From NCBI GenBank assembly GCA_038251885.1, contig JBBSAX010000019.1, positions 1 through 37,671 on the forward strand: a stretch of 37,671 nucleotides of DNA, read 5' to 3'. Position numbers and translations under genes: made by a program. Positions 15,668 to 23,017 of this stretch are shown piece by piece; within the stretch, counting starts at the first letter, position 1, and each line of letters begins with the position of its first letter. Source of the DNA: JAHCHG01 sp038251885 (GTDB lineage Bacteria; Acidobacteriota; Blastocatellia; Pyrinomonadales; Pyrinomonadaceae). The notes under the pieces are model-generated. The model saw only the letters and a list, made by a program, of their open reading frames with translations, did no database searches and was not told the origin of the DNA.

Positions 15668-16279
15668 ATGCGACTCATAGTTTATATTTTTATTACAATC
15701 GGTGTTTTAGTTCAATTCGGATGCGTAAGTTCAGAAGCGCAAAAAGGCGCAAATTCGCCCGGTGAAAAATCCGCACCGAAAATCATCGCCGAAAGTTTTG
15801 CGTATCCGATTGGAAAAACGGAAATTATCACGCAATCGAAAGATAAAAAAGACGATTGGTATAACGCGCAGGATTTTACGGTAAATAATCATCTCGGCGA
15901 AGATTGGAATGCAAATTCAGGCGGAAATACGGATTGCGGCGAACCCGTTTATGCGGCAGCAAACGGCACGATCACTTATGCCGAAGATGCCGGATTCGGT
16001 TGGGGAAATGTCGTAATTATCGAACACAATTTGCCCGACGGCAAAAAAGTTCAGACGCTCTACGGGCATCTCGAAAAGATTTTGAAATCAAGCGGCGAAG
16101 TCAAAAAACGCGAAAAAATCGGTACGGTCGGAAATGCCGATGGCAGATATTTATGTCATCTGCATTTTGAACTGCGCGAAGAAAGCTGTCTTTCGTGGAA
16201 TCAAGTCTTTGTCGGCTACAGCCCTGTCAACAGCGGTTGGCTCGATCCTTCGGATTTTATTGATAAACATAAAAAATAA
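15668..16279 (+). CDS. M23 (LytM-type) metallopeptidase lipoprotein
   Basis: Predicted envelope zinc endopeptidase of the lysostaphin/LytM family acting on peptidoglycan cross-links, or a regulator of amidases. The 203-residue protein begins with a hydrophobic segment and a lipobox-like QFGC (Cys19). The zinc motifs are intact: HLGED (H75, D79), YGHL (H134) and CHLHFE (H164, H166). The glycine-rich strand FGWGNVVIIEHN is also typical. All catalytic residues are present, so it should be an active enzyme rather than an EnvC/NlpD-like inactive form. It is the only plus-strand gene inside the dap cluster and is divergent from dapA. Confidence 0.87.
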   Translation: MRLIVYIFITIGVLVQFGCVSSEAQKGANSPGEKSAPKIIAESFAYPIGKTEIITQSKDKKDDWYNAQDFTVNNHLGEDWNANSGGNTDCGEPVYAAANGTITYAEDAGFGWGNVVIIEHNLPDGKKVQTLYGHLEKILKSSGEVKKREKIGTVGNADGRYLCHLHFELREESCLSWNQVFVGYSPVNSGWLDPSDFIDKHKK

Positions 16280-16321
16280 AAAAGGCGTGAAAACTTGATT
16301 TCTCAATTTTTCACCCTTTTT
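16279..16321 (+). terminator. Intrinsic terminator after the M23 gene
   Basis: AAAAAGGCGTGAAAA (16279-16293) pairs with TTTTTCACCCTTTTT (16307-16321) with one mismatch. The A/T-flanked stem could work for both convergent genes. Confidence 0.75.
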
Positions 16322-16345
16322 CGGCAACTCAAATTTATGTGAAAA

Positions 16346-16819
16346 TTATTCCAAAGCCTTGTCAAACGCCTTTACATAATCATCGCGTTTCGCGTTATTG
16401 GAAGTTTTATACACAACTTTTTTATCAACTAAAATCGCAACCGTTGAAGTTTTGCCCTTAAATTTTTTGAAAAAATCACTCAAACCTAATTTCTCTGCTT
16501 TTTTCATAGATTCGGCGATTTTCGCTTCGTCTGTCACATCGAAATCAACGAAATTAAATTTTTCCGAATAATCGCCCATTAAATCGGCAACAACCGGATC
16601 AACGCGCTTGCAATACGGACACCAATCAGCTTTGATAACGGCGACAATCGGACGCGAATCTTCTTTGTCCATCATCATCGCATCGTCTTTTTTCATCATT
16701 TCATCTTTTTTCATCGCGTCGTCTTTTTTCATCGTGTCTTGTGCAAAGATCGCCGCGCTCGAAAAAATGGTAAACATTCCTACAAACAAAAACGCAAATA
16801 TCGTCTTTTTATAATTCAT
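16346..16819 (-). CDS. Secreted thioredoxin-like protein with Met/Lys/Asp repeats
   Basis: A 157-residue exported protein. A Sec signal peptide (MNYKKTIFAFLFVGMFTIFS, cleaved near IFA-QD) is followed by a low-complexity run at 30-52 built from MKKDD/MKKDE units. A thioredoxin fold then carries the motif WCPYC (C67, C70) in IKADWCPYCKRVDP. Later strands (FNFVDFDVTDEA, TVAILVDKKVVYKT) fit the fold, though the usual cis-Pro segment is not obvious. It probably acts on thiols in the periplasm. The Met/Asp-rich tether might bind metal, but nothing proves it. It lies between dapB and the M23 gene, and its product probably serves the envelope rather than lysine synthesis. Confidence 0.82.
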   Translation of the reverse strand: MNYKKTIFAFLFVGMFTIFSSAAIFAQDTMKKDDAMKKDEMMKKDDAMMMDKEDSRPIVAVIKADWCPYCKRVDPVVADLMGDYSEKFNFVDFDVTDEAKIAESMKKAEKLGLSDFFKKFKGKTSTVAILVDKKVVYKTSNNAKRDDYVKAFDKALE

Positions 16820-16906
16820 CTTAAACTCCTGAAATCTTGGATTAAAAATTGTCTTTTGACATTATCAAGAGGTTACTCGCCGATAAATTTATTCCTGACG
16901 TTGAAA

Positions 16907-17605
16907 TTATTTCTTCAAAATCTCGTCCATCACTTCCGTAAATTCCCAGAAACCCTTTTTGCCGACAATCCATTCCGCCGCTAAAATTGCGCCCGAAGCG
17001 AAACCTTCGCGTGAACGCGCAGAATGTTCGAGCAGAATTTGATCGGCAACGCCGTCAAAACCGACGCGATGCGTTCCCGGAATTCGTCCGGCGCGAGTTG
17101 AAGAAACGCTGAAATCTTTTTTGATGTGTTTGGCAACAACATCTTTCAATTTCAAAGCCGTTCCGCTCGGTGCGTCCAATTTGCGCGAATGATGTTGTTC
17201 TTCGATAAACGCTTCGTAATCTTCAAATTTCGCAAAAAGTTCCGAAGCAAAATCCGCGATTTTATAAAACAAATTCACACCGATTGAAAAATTCGCACCG
17301 AAAACGAACGCGCCGTCATTTTCCTCAACCGATTTTTTGATATTTTCCTTTTCATTATTCCAACCCGTCGTGCCTTCGACAAGCGGAATTCGTGCCGCAA
17401 GACACGCTTCGACATTACGTTTCACAGCTTTCGCAATCGAAAAATCAATCGCCGCATCTGCACCTTTCAATTTTGCCGCGAGTTCCATCGCAGAAAGATT
17501 CGCATCCGCTTCATCAATGATCGCCGCAATTTCGTGGTTTTTATTTTCGGCTAAAGTTGCTATAAGTTCTCCCATCGCGCCGTAACCGATTAAAGCTATT
17601 TTCAT
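16907..17605 (-). CDS. dapB: 4-hydroxy-tetrahydrodipicolinate reductase
   Basis: DapB reduces the DapA product with NAD(P)H to tetrahydrodipicolinate. The product from the ATG at 17605 is 232 residues, a little short for the family (about 240-270). The N-terminal Rossmann motif is ALIGYGAMG (residues 4-12); VEGTTGW, FGANFSIGVNLF and the catalytic EEQHHSRKLDAPSGTA with the His-His and Lys are all present. A TTG at 17620 would overlap the preceding gene and is not favoured. The start is only 7 nt from the stop of the winged-helix/TPR regulator gene, so the two are very likely co-transcribed. Confidence 0.95.
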   Translation of the reverse strand: MKIALIGYGAMGELIATLAENKNHEIAAIIDEADANLSAMELAAKLKGADAAIDFSIAKAVKRNVEACLAARIPLVEGTTGWNNEKENIKKSVEENDGAFVFGANFSIGVNLFYKIADFASELFAKFEDYEAFIEEQHHSRKLDAPSGTALKLKDVVAKHIKKDFSVSSTRAGRIPGTHRVGFDGVADQILLEHSARSREGFASGAILAAEWIVGKKGFWEFTEVMDEILKK

Positions 17606-17612
17606 ATTTTTA

Positions 17613-19634
17613 TTATTCAAAATTCATCCGCCGCATCAACTCAGTAAAGCGAGGTTCACTTCGCAGGTTGTTCCATTTCGGCTCGACTTTGAGAAAGACC
17701 ATTCGCACATCCTTTTCCGCGAAACCTTTTTCCAGATAATCGAGTGCTTTGCCGTCTTCGCCGAGCGCATTATAAATTAGCGCGATGTTATACGGCGGAA
17801 CGTAGCGTTCGTTTGACGATTTTAATAATTCGTCAAACGCGGTTCGCGCTTCGATGACTTTGCCCGACTTCGTTAAAGCATACGCACCGAACGCAATCGG
17901 TTCGGAACTGCCGGGAGCAAGTTCTCTTGCCTTGCGGGTGGCGGCGATGGCTTCGGCGAACATTCCTTTTTCGATGTAAGCCCGCGCCGCGAACATGTTG
18001 GCGAGCCGGTAATTCGGGTCTAACTCAAGAGTTTTTTGTAATTTCGCTATCGCTTCATCAATTTGTCCGGCGTGCAGCAGAAATAAACCTTCGAGTGCGT
18101 TGATTCGCAGATTCAGCGGGTCGAGTTCGCGGGCGCGTTTTATTTTGGCGAGTGCTTCGGTGTGTCGTCCCGTATTTGAAAGCAGATGCGCGTAAAACTG
18201 GAGCGCGTCCGCGCTGTTCGGGTCGAGTTCGAGGGCGCGTTGGTGTTGCTTTTCGGCGGCTTTCCAATCCCAGTCATACCAAAAATAAATATGTCCGAGA
18301 TTGGCGTGCGCCTCGGCAAGCGTGTCGTCGAGTTCGATTGCCCGCAGTGCCGCCGCTTTTGCTTTCGGCATAACTTCACCTGAAGGCATTTCACCGCCGA
18401 CCGTTTGCCCGCGATATGAGTCGGCGAGTCCGGCGTAGGCGAGCGCGTAATTCGGGTCGAGTTCAATTGCCTGCTGAAAATATGAAACACTTTTTTCGGT
18501 GTCCGGCTTGATTGATTTAATCAGGTAATAACGTCCTTTCATATAAAGCTGATAAGCCTCGACATTTTCCGTCTGACGCTTTTTCTCTTTATTTCCGAGT
18601 CGAATTTTCAAAGCCGTCGCTACTCGTTCGGAGATCGAATTCTGCACAGCGAAAATATCCGTAAATTTTTCGTCGAATTGTCCCGTCCAAAGCTGTTTGC
18701 CGTCGCTGACGCGAAGCAATTGCGCCGAAATTCTGATTCGATTGTCCGCCGTTTGAATCGTGCCGTCCAAGACGGTTTCAACACCGAGTTCGCGCCCCGC
18801 GTTCAAAGAATTTTGATTCAAGTTCGCATAACGACTGACCGAACCGAGCGGTCGCACGATGATTTCTTCGCCGCCGAGTTTGGCAATCAGAGTGTCCGCC
18901 ATTCCTAGTTCCAAAGCCTCGTTACGATTTTCCGCGCCGAGCGATTTGAACGGCAAAACGGCAATCGTTTTGATCGGCGCGTCGGCAACGACGGATTTTT
19001 CGCCGCTTCGCCAAACATAAAAACTCAGTAAAATCGCGCCGATCATAAATGCGCCGACAATTGCGGCAAGCCAAAAGCGATTTGGTTTTTGATCTTTGGT
19101 TTTTGGGCTTTGATTTTGATTGTTTTCGGATGTTTGAATTTGAGATTTCAGATTTGAAATCTCAGATTGGTTTTCGGTTGGTAATTTATCAGCCAATTGA
19201 TTTGGATTTTGGAAATCTGGAATTTGTAATTCAGCCGAGTTTAACCCGCCCGCTAACGCAGGCGGTTCTGACAAATCCGATTCGTCCGCCGACGCAGGCG
19301 TTTCTGACCTTTCGCGCACTTCGGCGACAAAGCGAAAACCGTGTCCGCGCACGGTTTCGATAAATTTGCCTTTGCCGTCGCGTTCGCCCAAAACCTGCCG
19401 CAGAATCGAGATGTTTTTGTCTAAATTATTTTCCTCGACAAACGCGCCCGCCCAGATTTCATTCAATAATTCTTCCTTGCTCATCAGGTGATTTCCGCGC
19501 TTGACGAGAGCGCACAGCGTATCGAAAGCCTTTTCGGAAAGCGGCAATTTCTCACCTTCGCGCCATAAAATTCGTTCATCAACATCGAGACGAAATTTAT
19601 CGAATTCATATAAATTGCTGTGCGCGTTGGGCAT
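17613..19634 (-). CDS. Winged-helix regulator with TM segment, TolB-like domain and TPR repeats
   Basis: A 673-residue CadC-like one-component regulator. Residues 5-105 are an OmpR/PhoB-type winged helix (FDKFRLDVDERILWREGEKL, LSEKAFDTLCALV, NISILRQVLGE, IETVRGHGFRFV) expected in the cytoplasm. A low-complexity linker (106-186) includes repeat-derived peptides. A TM helix spans 187-207. Outside it lies a TolB/FlgO-like domain (TIAVLPFKSLGAENRNEALE to about 350) and about eight TPR units such as ALAYAGLADSYRG and AIELDPNYALAY. The C-terminus VFLKVEPKWNNLRSEPRF nearly equals that of the kinase at 23018. The signal sensed is unknown. Transcribed into dapB, it may influence the dap genes, but orphan regulators of this type are common in the phylum. 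Confidence 0.85.
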   Translation of the reverse strand: MPNAHSNLYEFDKFRLDVDERILWREGEKLPLSEKAFDTLCALVKRGNHLMSKEELLNEIWAGAFVEENNLDKNISILRQVLGERDGKGKFIETVRGHGFRFVAEVRERSETPASADESDLSEPPALAGGLNSAELQIPDFQNPNQLADKLPTENQSEISNLKSQIQTSENNQNQSPKTKDQKPNRFWLAAIVGAFMIGAILLSFYVWRSGEKSVVADAPIKTIAVLPFKSLGAENRNEALELGMADTLIAKLGGEEIIVRPLGSVSRYANLNQNSLNAGRELGVETVLDGTIQTADNRIRISAQLLRVSDGKQLWTGQFDEKFTDIFAVQNSISERVATALKIRLGNKEKKRQTENVEAYQLYMKGRYYLIKSIKPDTEKSVSYFQQAIELDPNYALAYAGLADSYRGQTVGGEMPSGEVMPKAKAAALRAIELDDTLAEAHANLGHIYFWYDWDWKAAEKQHQRALELDPNSADALQFYAHLLSNTGRHTEALAKIKRARELDPLNLRINALEGLFLLHAGQIDEAIAKLQKTLELDPNYRLANMFAARAYIEKGMFAEAIAATRKARELAPGSSEPIAFGAYALTKSGKVIEARTAFDELLKSSNERYVPPYNIALIYNALGEDGKALDYLEKGFAEKDVRMVFLKVEPKWNNLRSEPRFTELMRRMNFE
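19142..19163. repeat. Perfect palindrome inside the regulator linker
   Basis: GAGATTTCA (19142-19150) and TGAAATCTC (19155-19163) flank a 4-nt loop. On the coding strand it encodes the SEISNLKSQI part of the linker. It looks like an intergenic-type repeat captured in frame. Confidence 0.6.
19246..19308. repeat. Two imperfect copies of a small GC-rich repeat inside the linker
   Basis: Copy 1 (19246-19272) contains ACGCAGGCGGTTCTGAC and copy 2 (19284-19308) contains ACGCAGGCGTTTCTGAC. Each has a CCGCC/GGCGG-type internal palindrome. They encode the SEPPALAGG and SETPASADE parts of the linker and have more GC than the surrounding linker DNA. Confidence 0.6.
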
Positions 19635-19716
19635 AACTATTTTTCAGAAAAGAGTCAGAAAACTTTCAGGAAATCCGAAAGATTCGCGGGTTCGCTTTTT
19701 GTGATTATGACATTCA

Positions 19717-19744
19717 TCAGCCGCAAATAAAATGATTCGGCTGA
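19717..19744. promoter_or_regulatory. Inverted repeat upstream of the 19776 gene, possible operator
   Basis: TCAGCCG (19717-19723) and CGGCTGA (19738-19744) flank 14 nt in the divergent gap between the winged-helix regulator and the small exported protein. The position suits autoregulation, but this is only a structural hint. Confidence 0.3.
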
Positions 19745-19775
19745 AATAAACACAAAATAAATGAGGAAAAACAGA

Positions 19776-20312
19776 ATGAAAAACACAATCTTGAAAACAA
19801 TCGGAATGACGGCGTTGGTAATATTAATGCTGACGGTGTTCACACAAATTTCGGTGTTAGCGCAGGCAGACACCGTAAACGAAGAAAAAACCGAACAGGA
19901 AGATGCGTCCGCGCGGCGCGAAAATACCAGAAAACTGGAAGGCGTATGGAACATTTCGGTCACGGGACGCAATTGTCAGACGGGCGCGGCAATCCGAACA
20001 TTTTTTGCGATGCACACCTATATGCGCGGCGGCACAATGAGCGATTTCGGAACCGGAACCGCGCCGAATCTGCGAAGTCCCGGAATGGGAATTTGGAGTT
20101 ATCAATCGAGAGGACGTTACACCACCGCCTTTGAATTCTTCCGTTATAACGCCGACGGCACATTTGCCGGAAAACAAATAAGTCGGGCGCAGCTTCAACT
20201 GAGTGAGGATGGAAATAGTTACACCACCGTCTCCACGGCGCAGGTTCTGGATGTCAACGGCAACGTCATTCAAAACAATTGCTCGACCGCCGCCGCCACG
20301 CGGTTTGAATAA
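19776..20312 (+). CDS. Exported hypothetical protein
   Basis: A 178-residue protein with no family recognised. The start at 19776 is supported by GAGGA at 19763-19767, 8 nt upstream; the in-frame ATG at 19761 overlaps that ribosome site and is rejected. A signal peptide (KNTILKTIGMTALVILMLTV to VLAQA) is followed by a charged spacer and a domain starting LEGVWNISVTGRNC. Its alternating hydrophobic pattern (AFEFFRYNADGTFAG, QLQLSEDGNSYTTVST) suggests a small beta barrel of the lipocalin-like kind, with two cysteines that could form a disulfide. It is divergent from the winged-helix regulator gene, which could be its controller. Confidence 0.7.
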   Translation: MKNTILKTIGMTALVILMLTVFTQISVLAQADTVNEEKTEQEDASARRENTRKLEGVWNISVTGRNCQTGAAIRTFFAMHTYMRGGTMSDFGTGTAPNLRSPGMGIWSYQSRGRYTTAFEFFRYNADGTFAGKQISRAQLQLSEDGNSYTTVSTAQVLDVNGNVIQNNCSTAAATRFE

Positions 20313-20327
20313 AAAAACTGATAAGCA

Positions 20328-20373
20328 CACGAGTTCGATATAAAAAATCTTTGCATCGAACTCGTGGTTTTTG
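20328..20373 (+). terminator. Terminator after the exported protein gene
   Basis: CACGAGTTCGAT (20328-20339) and ATCGAACTCGTG (20355-20366) form a perfect 12-bp stem followed by GTTTTTG. A second small hairpin, CTACTC-AACG-GAGTAG, follows at 20381-20396. Confidence 0.85.
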
Positions 20374-20454
20374 TCACTACCTACTCAACGGAGTAGTTAC
20401 GAAACAAATTTCGGTCTGTGATAATCGCGTCTGTTCAACCCGCGAAAATTTATT

Positions 20455-20486
20455 AGCCTTTTTTCGGCTTCGCGTCGTGTTAATGT
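20455..20486 (+). promoter_or_regulatory. Upstream element shared with the 28748 gene (copy A)
   Basis: This 32-bp stretch, AGCCTTTTT...GTTAATGT, is identical at 27 of 32 positions, without gaps, to 28620-28651. Both copies lie 64-96 nt upstream of an FG-GAP protein gene. CTGTTCAAC (20431-20439) and AATTTATT (20447-20454) upstream are also shared. It may be a promoter or leader element. Confidence 0.55.
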
Positions 20487-20550
20487 TTGCAGAACAAAAA
20501 TCGAGATAAAAAGTGCAAATTTTAATTTTTCAATTTATAAGGAAGCAATT

Positions 20551-22920
20551 ATGAAGTTTCAAAAATCTATGCAGGCAAAATTTTCAGTCGTTTTATTTAT
20601 GGCATTGTTGATATTAATTTCGCCGCGGGTTTACGCCGCGCCGGGTGACGTTGATTTGAGTTTTAATGCCGGAGTAATTACGTCGCAGTTTCTTCAGGAC
20701 AGACTGAGCGCGGTTGCCGTTCAGCCGGACGGGAAAATTTTGATCGGCGGTGTTTTTAATGTCATTGCCGGAGTTTCGCGTAATGGACTGGCACGGCTTA
20801 ATGCCGATGGTTCGGTTGATATGACTTTTATGCCGCCGCCGTTTTCGCAGGGCGATTTGGTTAACCCGCTGAAAATTCTCGTCCAGCCGGACGGGAAAAT
20901 TATTGTTGCGGGAAACGATTTCAGAATCGGTGGCACTTTGTATCAAATAATCCGGTTAAATACGGACGGCTCGCTGGATGCTTCGTTCAATTTGCTGCCT
21001 AACAATGGTGCCATTCGAGGACTTACTTTACAGCCGGACGGTAAAATCCTGATTGGCAGCGATCTATTTTTCTTTACTACCGGGAATCAGAGAAGAGTGA
21101 TTGCGCGTCTTAATTCAGACGGAACGCCTGACGCATCATTTGCCGTCGGACCAGAGGGAACATATAGCGGACAAGCCGAGGCAATCGTCGTGCAGCCGGA
21201 TGGAAAAATAATTGCGGGCGGTTTGTTCTTCATAACGGTCGGCACGACGACATACAGAACCGTCGTTCGACTCAATTCAAACGGCACGCCGGATACCACT
21301 TTTAATGTCGCGGGCGATTCGCTTGACACGGTTCACGCACTTATCTTGCGGACTGACGGCAAAGGTTTTATCGCCGGAGATAGTTCCGGCAATACCGGCT
21401 CACGAAATTCTCTGACGCGGGTCAATCCTGACGGCTCACGCGACACGTCTTTTAATTCGGCTGTTTTAATCGGCGGACAAGTTTACGACATACTGCTCGA
21501 ACCGAGTGGCAAAATCATCGCCGTCGGTGGTTTCTGTTCAACGCCGTTCAATCCCGGATGCAACCTCGCCCGTTTTAATACGGACGGCTCGCGTGATGCG
21601 TTTTATCCGTTCAATGCGCCGTGTAGCGGCTCACAAGGTCCCGACAATACTCCGCTTGCCGTTGCCCGCCAAACTGACGGCAAAATTTTGGTCGTCGGTA
21701 GATTTTTCAACGTCAGTTGTATCGCCCGTCAAAGAATCGTGCGACTGCAAAGCGATCCGATTGTCCCGAATGTATCCATCGGCAATGTCTCTTTGAACGA
21801 AGGCAACAGTCGCACGACGGAGTTTAATTTTACAGTCGCTTTATCAACGGCGACGACGCAAACCGTGACCGTTAATTACGCGACTGCCGACGGCACGGCA
21901 AATGCGCCGACGGATTATCAAACAGCTTCGGGAACGCTCACTTTTGCGCCCGGAGAAATCAGCAAAACGATCACGGTTTTCGTCAGCGGCGATACGACAA
22001 TCGAACCGAACGAAACTTTTACGGTTAATTTATCAGGCGCGGTCAACGGAACAATTTTCGGCGGAATCGGCACGGGAACGATTATCAACGACGACACTTG
22101 TTTATATTCGATTTCGCCGACAAGTTTGACTATCGGCGCAAGCGGCGGCGCAGGAAATACGATTTCCGTCACGTCGCAAGCCGGATGCAATTACACTGCC
22201 GTCAGCAATAATGCTTTCATCACCATCAATTCCGGCGCAAGCGGCAGTGGAAACGGCACGGTCATTTTCACCGTCGCCGCTAATTCCTTTACGGCGCGAA
22301 CCGGAACGATCACGGTCGCCGGACAGACTTTTACGGTCAATCAGGCGGCATCGTTAACATTCAGAAAAACTCTTTTTGATTTCGATGGCGACGGGAAAGC
22401 AGACATCTCAGTTTATCGTCCAACAACTGGAATCTGGTATTTTCTTAATTCAACAACAGGTTTTAGCGCGACGCAGTTTGGGATAAATACAGATAAAATC
22501 GTTCCCGCCGATTATGACGGCGACGGAAAAACCGACATTGCCGTATATCGTCCGGCAGCCGGCATCTGGTATTTTCTCAATTCAACGACAGGTTTCAGTG
22601 CAACGCAATTCGGCATTTCAACTGATATTCCGATTGCGGCTGATTATGACGGTGACGGTAAAGCTGACATTGCCGTATATCGTCCGGCAACCGGAACGTG
22701 GTATTTTCTCAATTCAACGACAGGTTTCAGTGCCACGCAGTTTGGTATCAGCACGGATAAACCGGTTGCCGCAGATTACGACGGCGACGGTAAAGCTGAC
22801 ATTGCCGTATATCGTCCGGCGACCGGAATCTGGTATTTTCTCAACTCAACTACTGGTTTCAGCGCGGTTCAATTTGGTATTTCAACCGACATTCCGGTTC
22901 CCAACGCTTTTGTGCCGTAA
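20551..22920 (+). CDS. Secreted delta-60 / Calx-beta / BACON / FG-GAP multidomain protein
   Basis: A 789-residue exported surface protein of unknown role. A signal peptide (to about residue 30, cleaved near VYAA) is followed by seven delta-60 blades (QPDGKILIGGVF, LDASFNLLP, PDTTFNVAG types). A Calx-beta domain comes next (NVSLNEGNSRTTEFNFTVAL, VNYATADGTA, IEPNETFTVNLSG, TIINDD), then a BACON-like domain (YSISPTSLTIGASGG to GQTFTVNQAA). Four nearly identical 44-residue FG-GAP blades follow, with DYDGDGKADIAVYRPATG and WYFLNSTTGF, and the tail is VPNAFVP. The repeated DxDxDG loops probably bind calcium. AAGGAAG in front of the ATG fixes the start. Adhesion or carbohydrate contact is plausible for these modules but not shown. 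Confidence 0.88.
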   Translation: MKFQKSMQAKFSVVLFMALLILISPRVYAAPGDVDLSFNAGVITSQFLQDRLSAVAVQPDGKILIGGVFNVIAGVSRNGLARLNADGSVDMTFMPPPFSQGDLVNPLKILVQPDGKIIVAGNDFRIGGTLYQIIRLNTDGSLDASFNLLPNNGAIRGLTLQPDGKILIGSDLFFFTTGNQRRVIARLNSDGTPDASFAVGPEGTYSGQAEAIVVQPDGKIIAGGLFFITVGTTTYRTVVRLNSNGTPDTTFNVAGDSLDTVHALILRTDGKGFIAGDSSGNTGSRNSLTRVNPDGSRDTSFNSAVLIGGQVYDILLEPSGKIIAVGGFCSTPFNPGCNLARFNTDGSRDAFYPFNAPCSGSQGPDNTPLAVARQTDGKILVVGRFFNVSCIARQRIVRLQSDPIVPNVSIGNVSLNEGNSRTTEFNFTVALSTATTQTVTVNYATADGTANAPTDYQTASGTLTFAPGEISKTITVFVSGDTTIEPNETFTVNLSGAVNGTIFGGIGTGTIINDDTCLYSISPTSLTIGASGGAGNTISVTSQAGCNYTAVSNNAFITINSGASGSGNGTVIFTVAANSFTARTGTITVAGQTFTVNQAASLTFRKTLFDFDGDGKADISVYRPTTGIWYFLNSTTGFSATQFGINTDKIVPADYDGDGKTDIAVYRPAAGIWYFLNSTTGFSATQFGISTDIPIAADYDGDGKADIAVYRPATGTWYFLNSTTGFSATQFGISTDKPVAADYDGDGKADIAVYRPATGIWYFLNSTTGFSAVQFGISTDIPVPNAFVP
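22378..22905 (+). repeat. Four tandem 132-bp repeats coding FG-GAP blades
   Basis: Units start at 22378, 22510, 22642 and 22774, an exact 132-bp period (44 codons). They are strongly alike at the DNA level, so they are recent or homogenised copies and prone to copy-number change and to assembly collapse. Confidence 0.9.
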
Positions 22921-23017
22921 ATGTGACTGAAACCGTTGATTTTTCGCAATGCGTTGTTTATTGATATTCGAAAAAATAAATTCACGAACAGGGCATTGCG
23001 GAAATTACTCGGCTAAT

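Noticed and set aside
22378..22905. CRISPR-like array
   Set aside because: The regular repeats are coding, in frame, with a 132-bp period and no distinct spacers; no cas genes are nearby.
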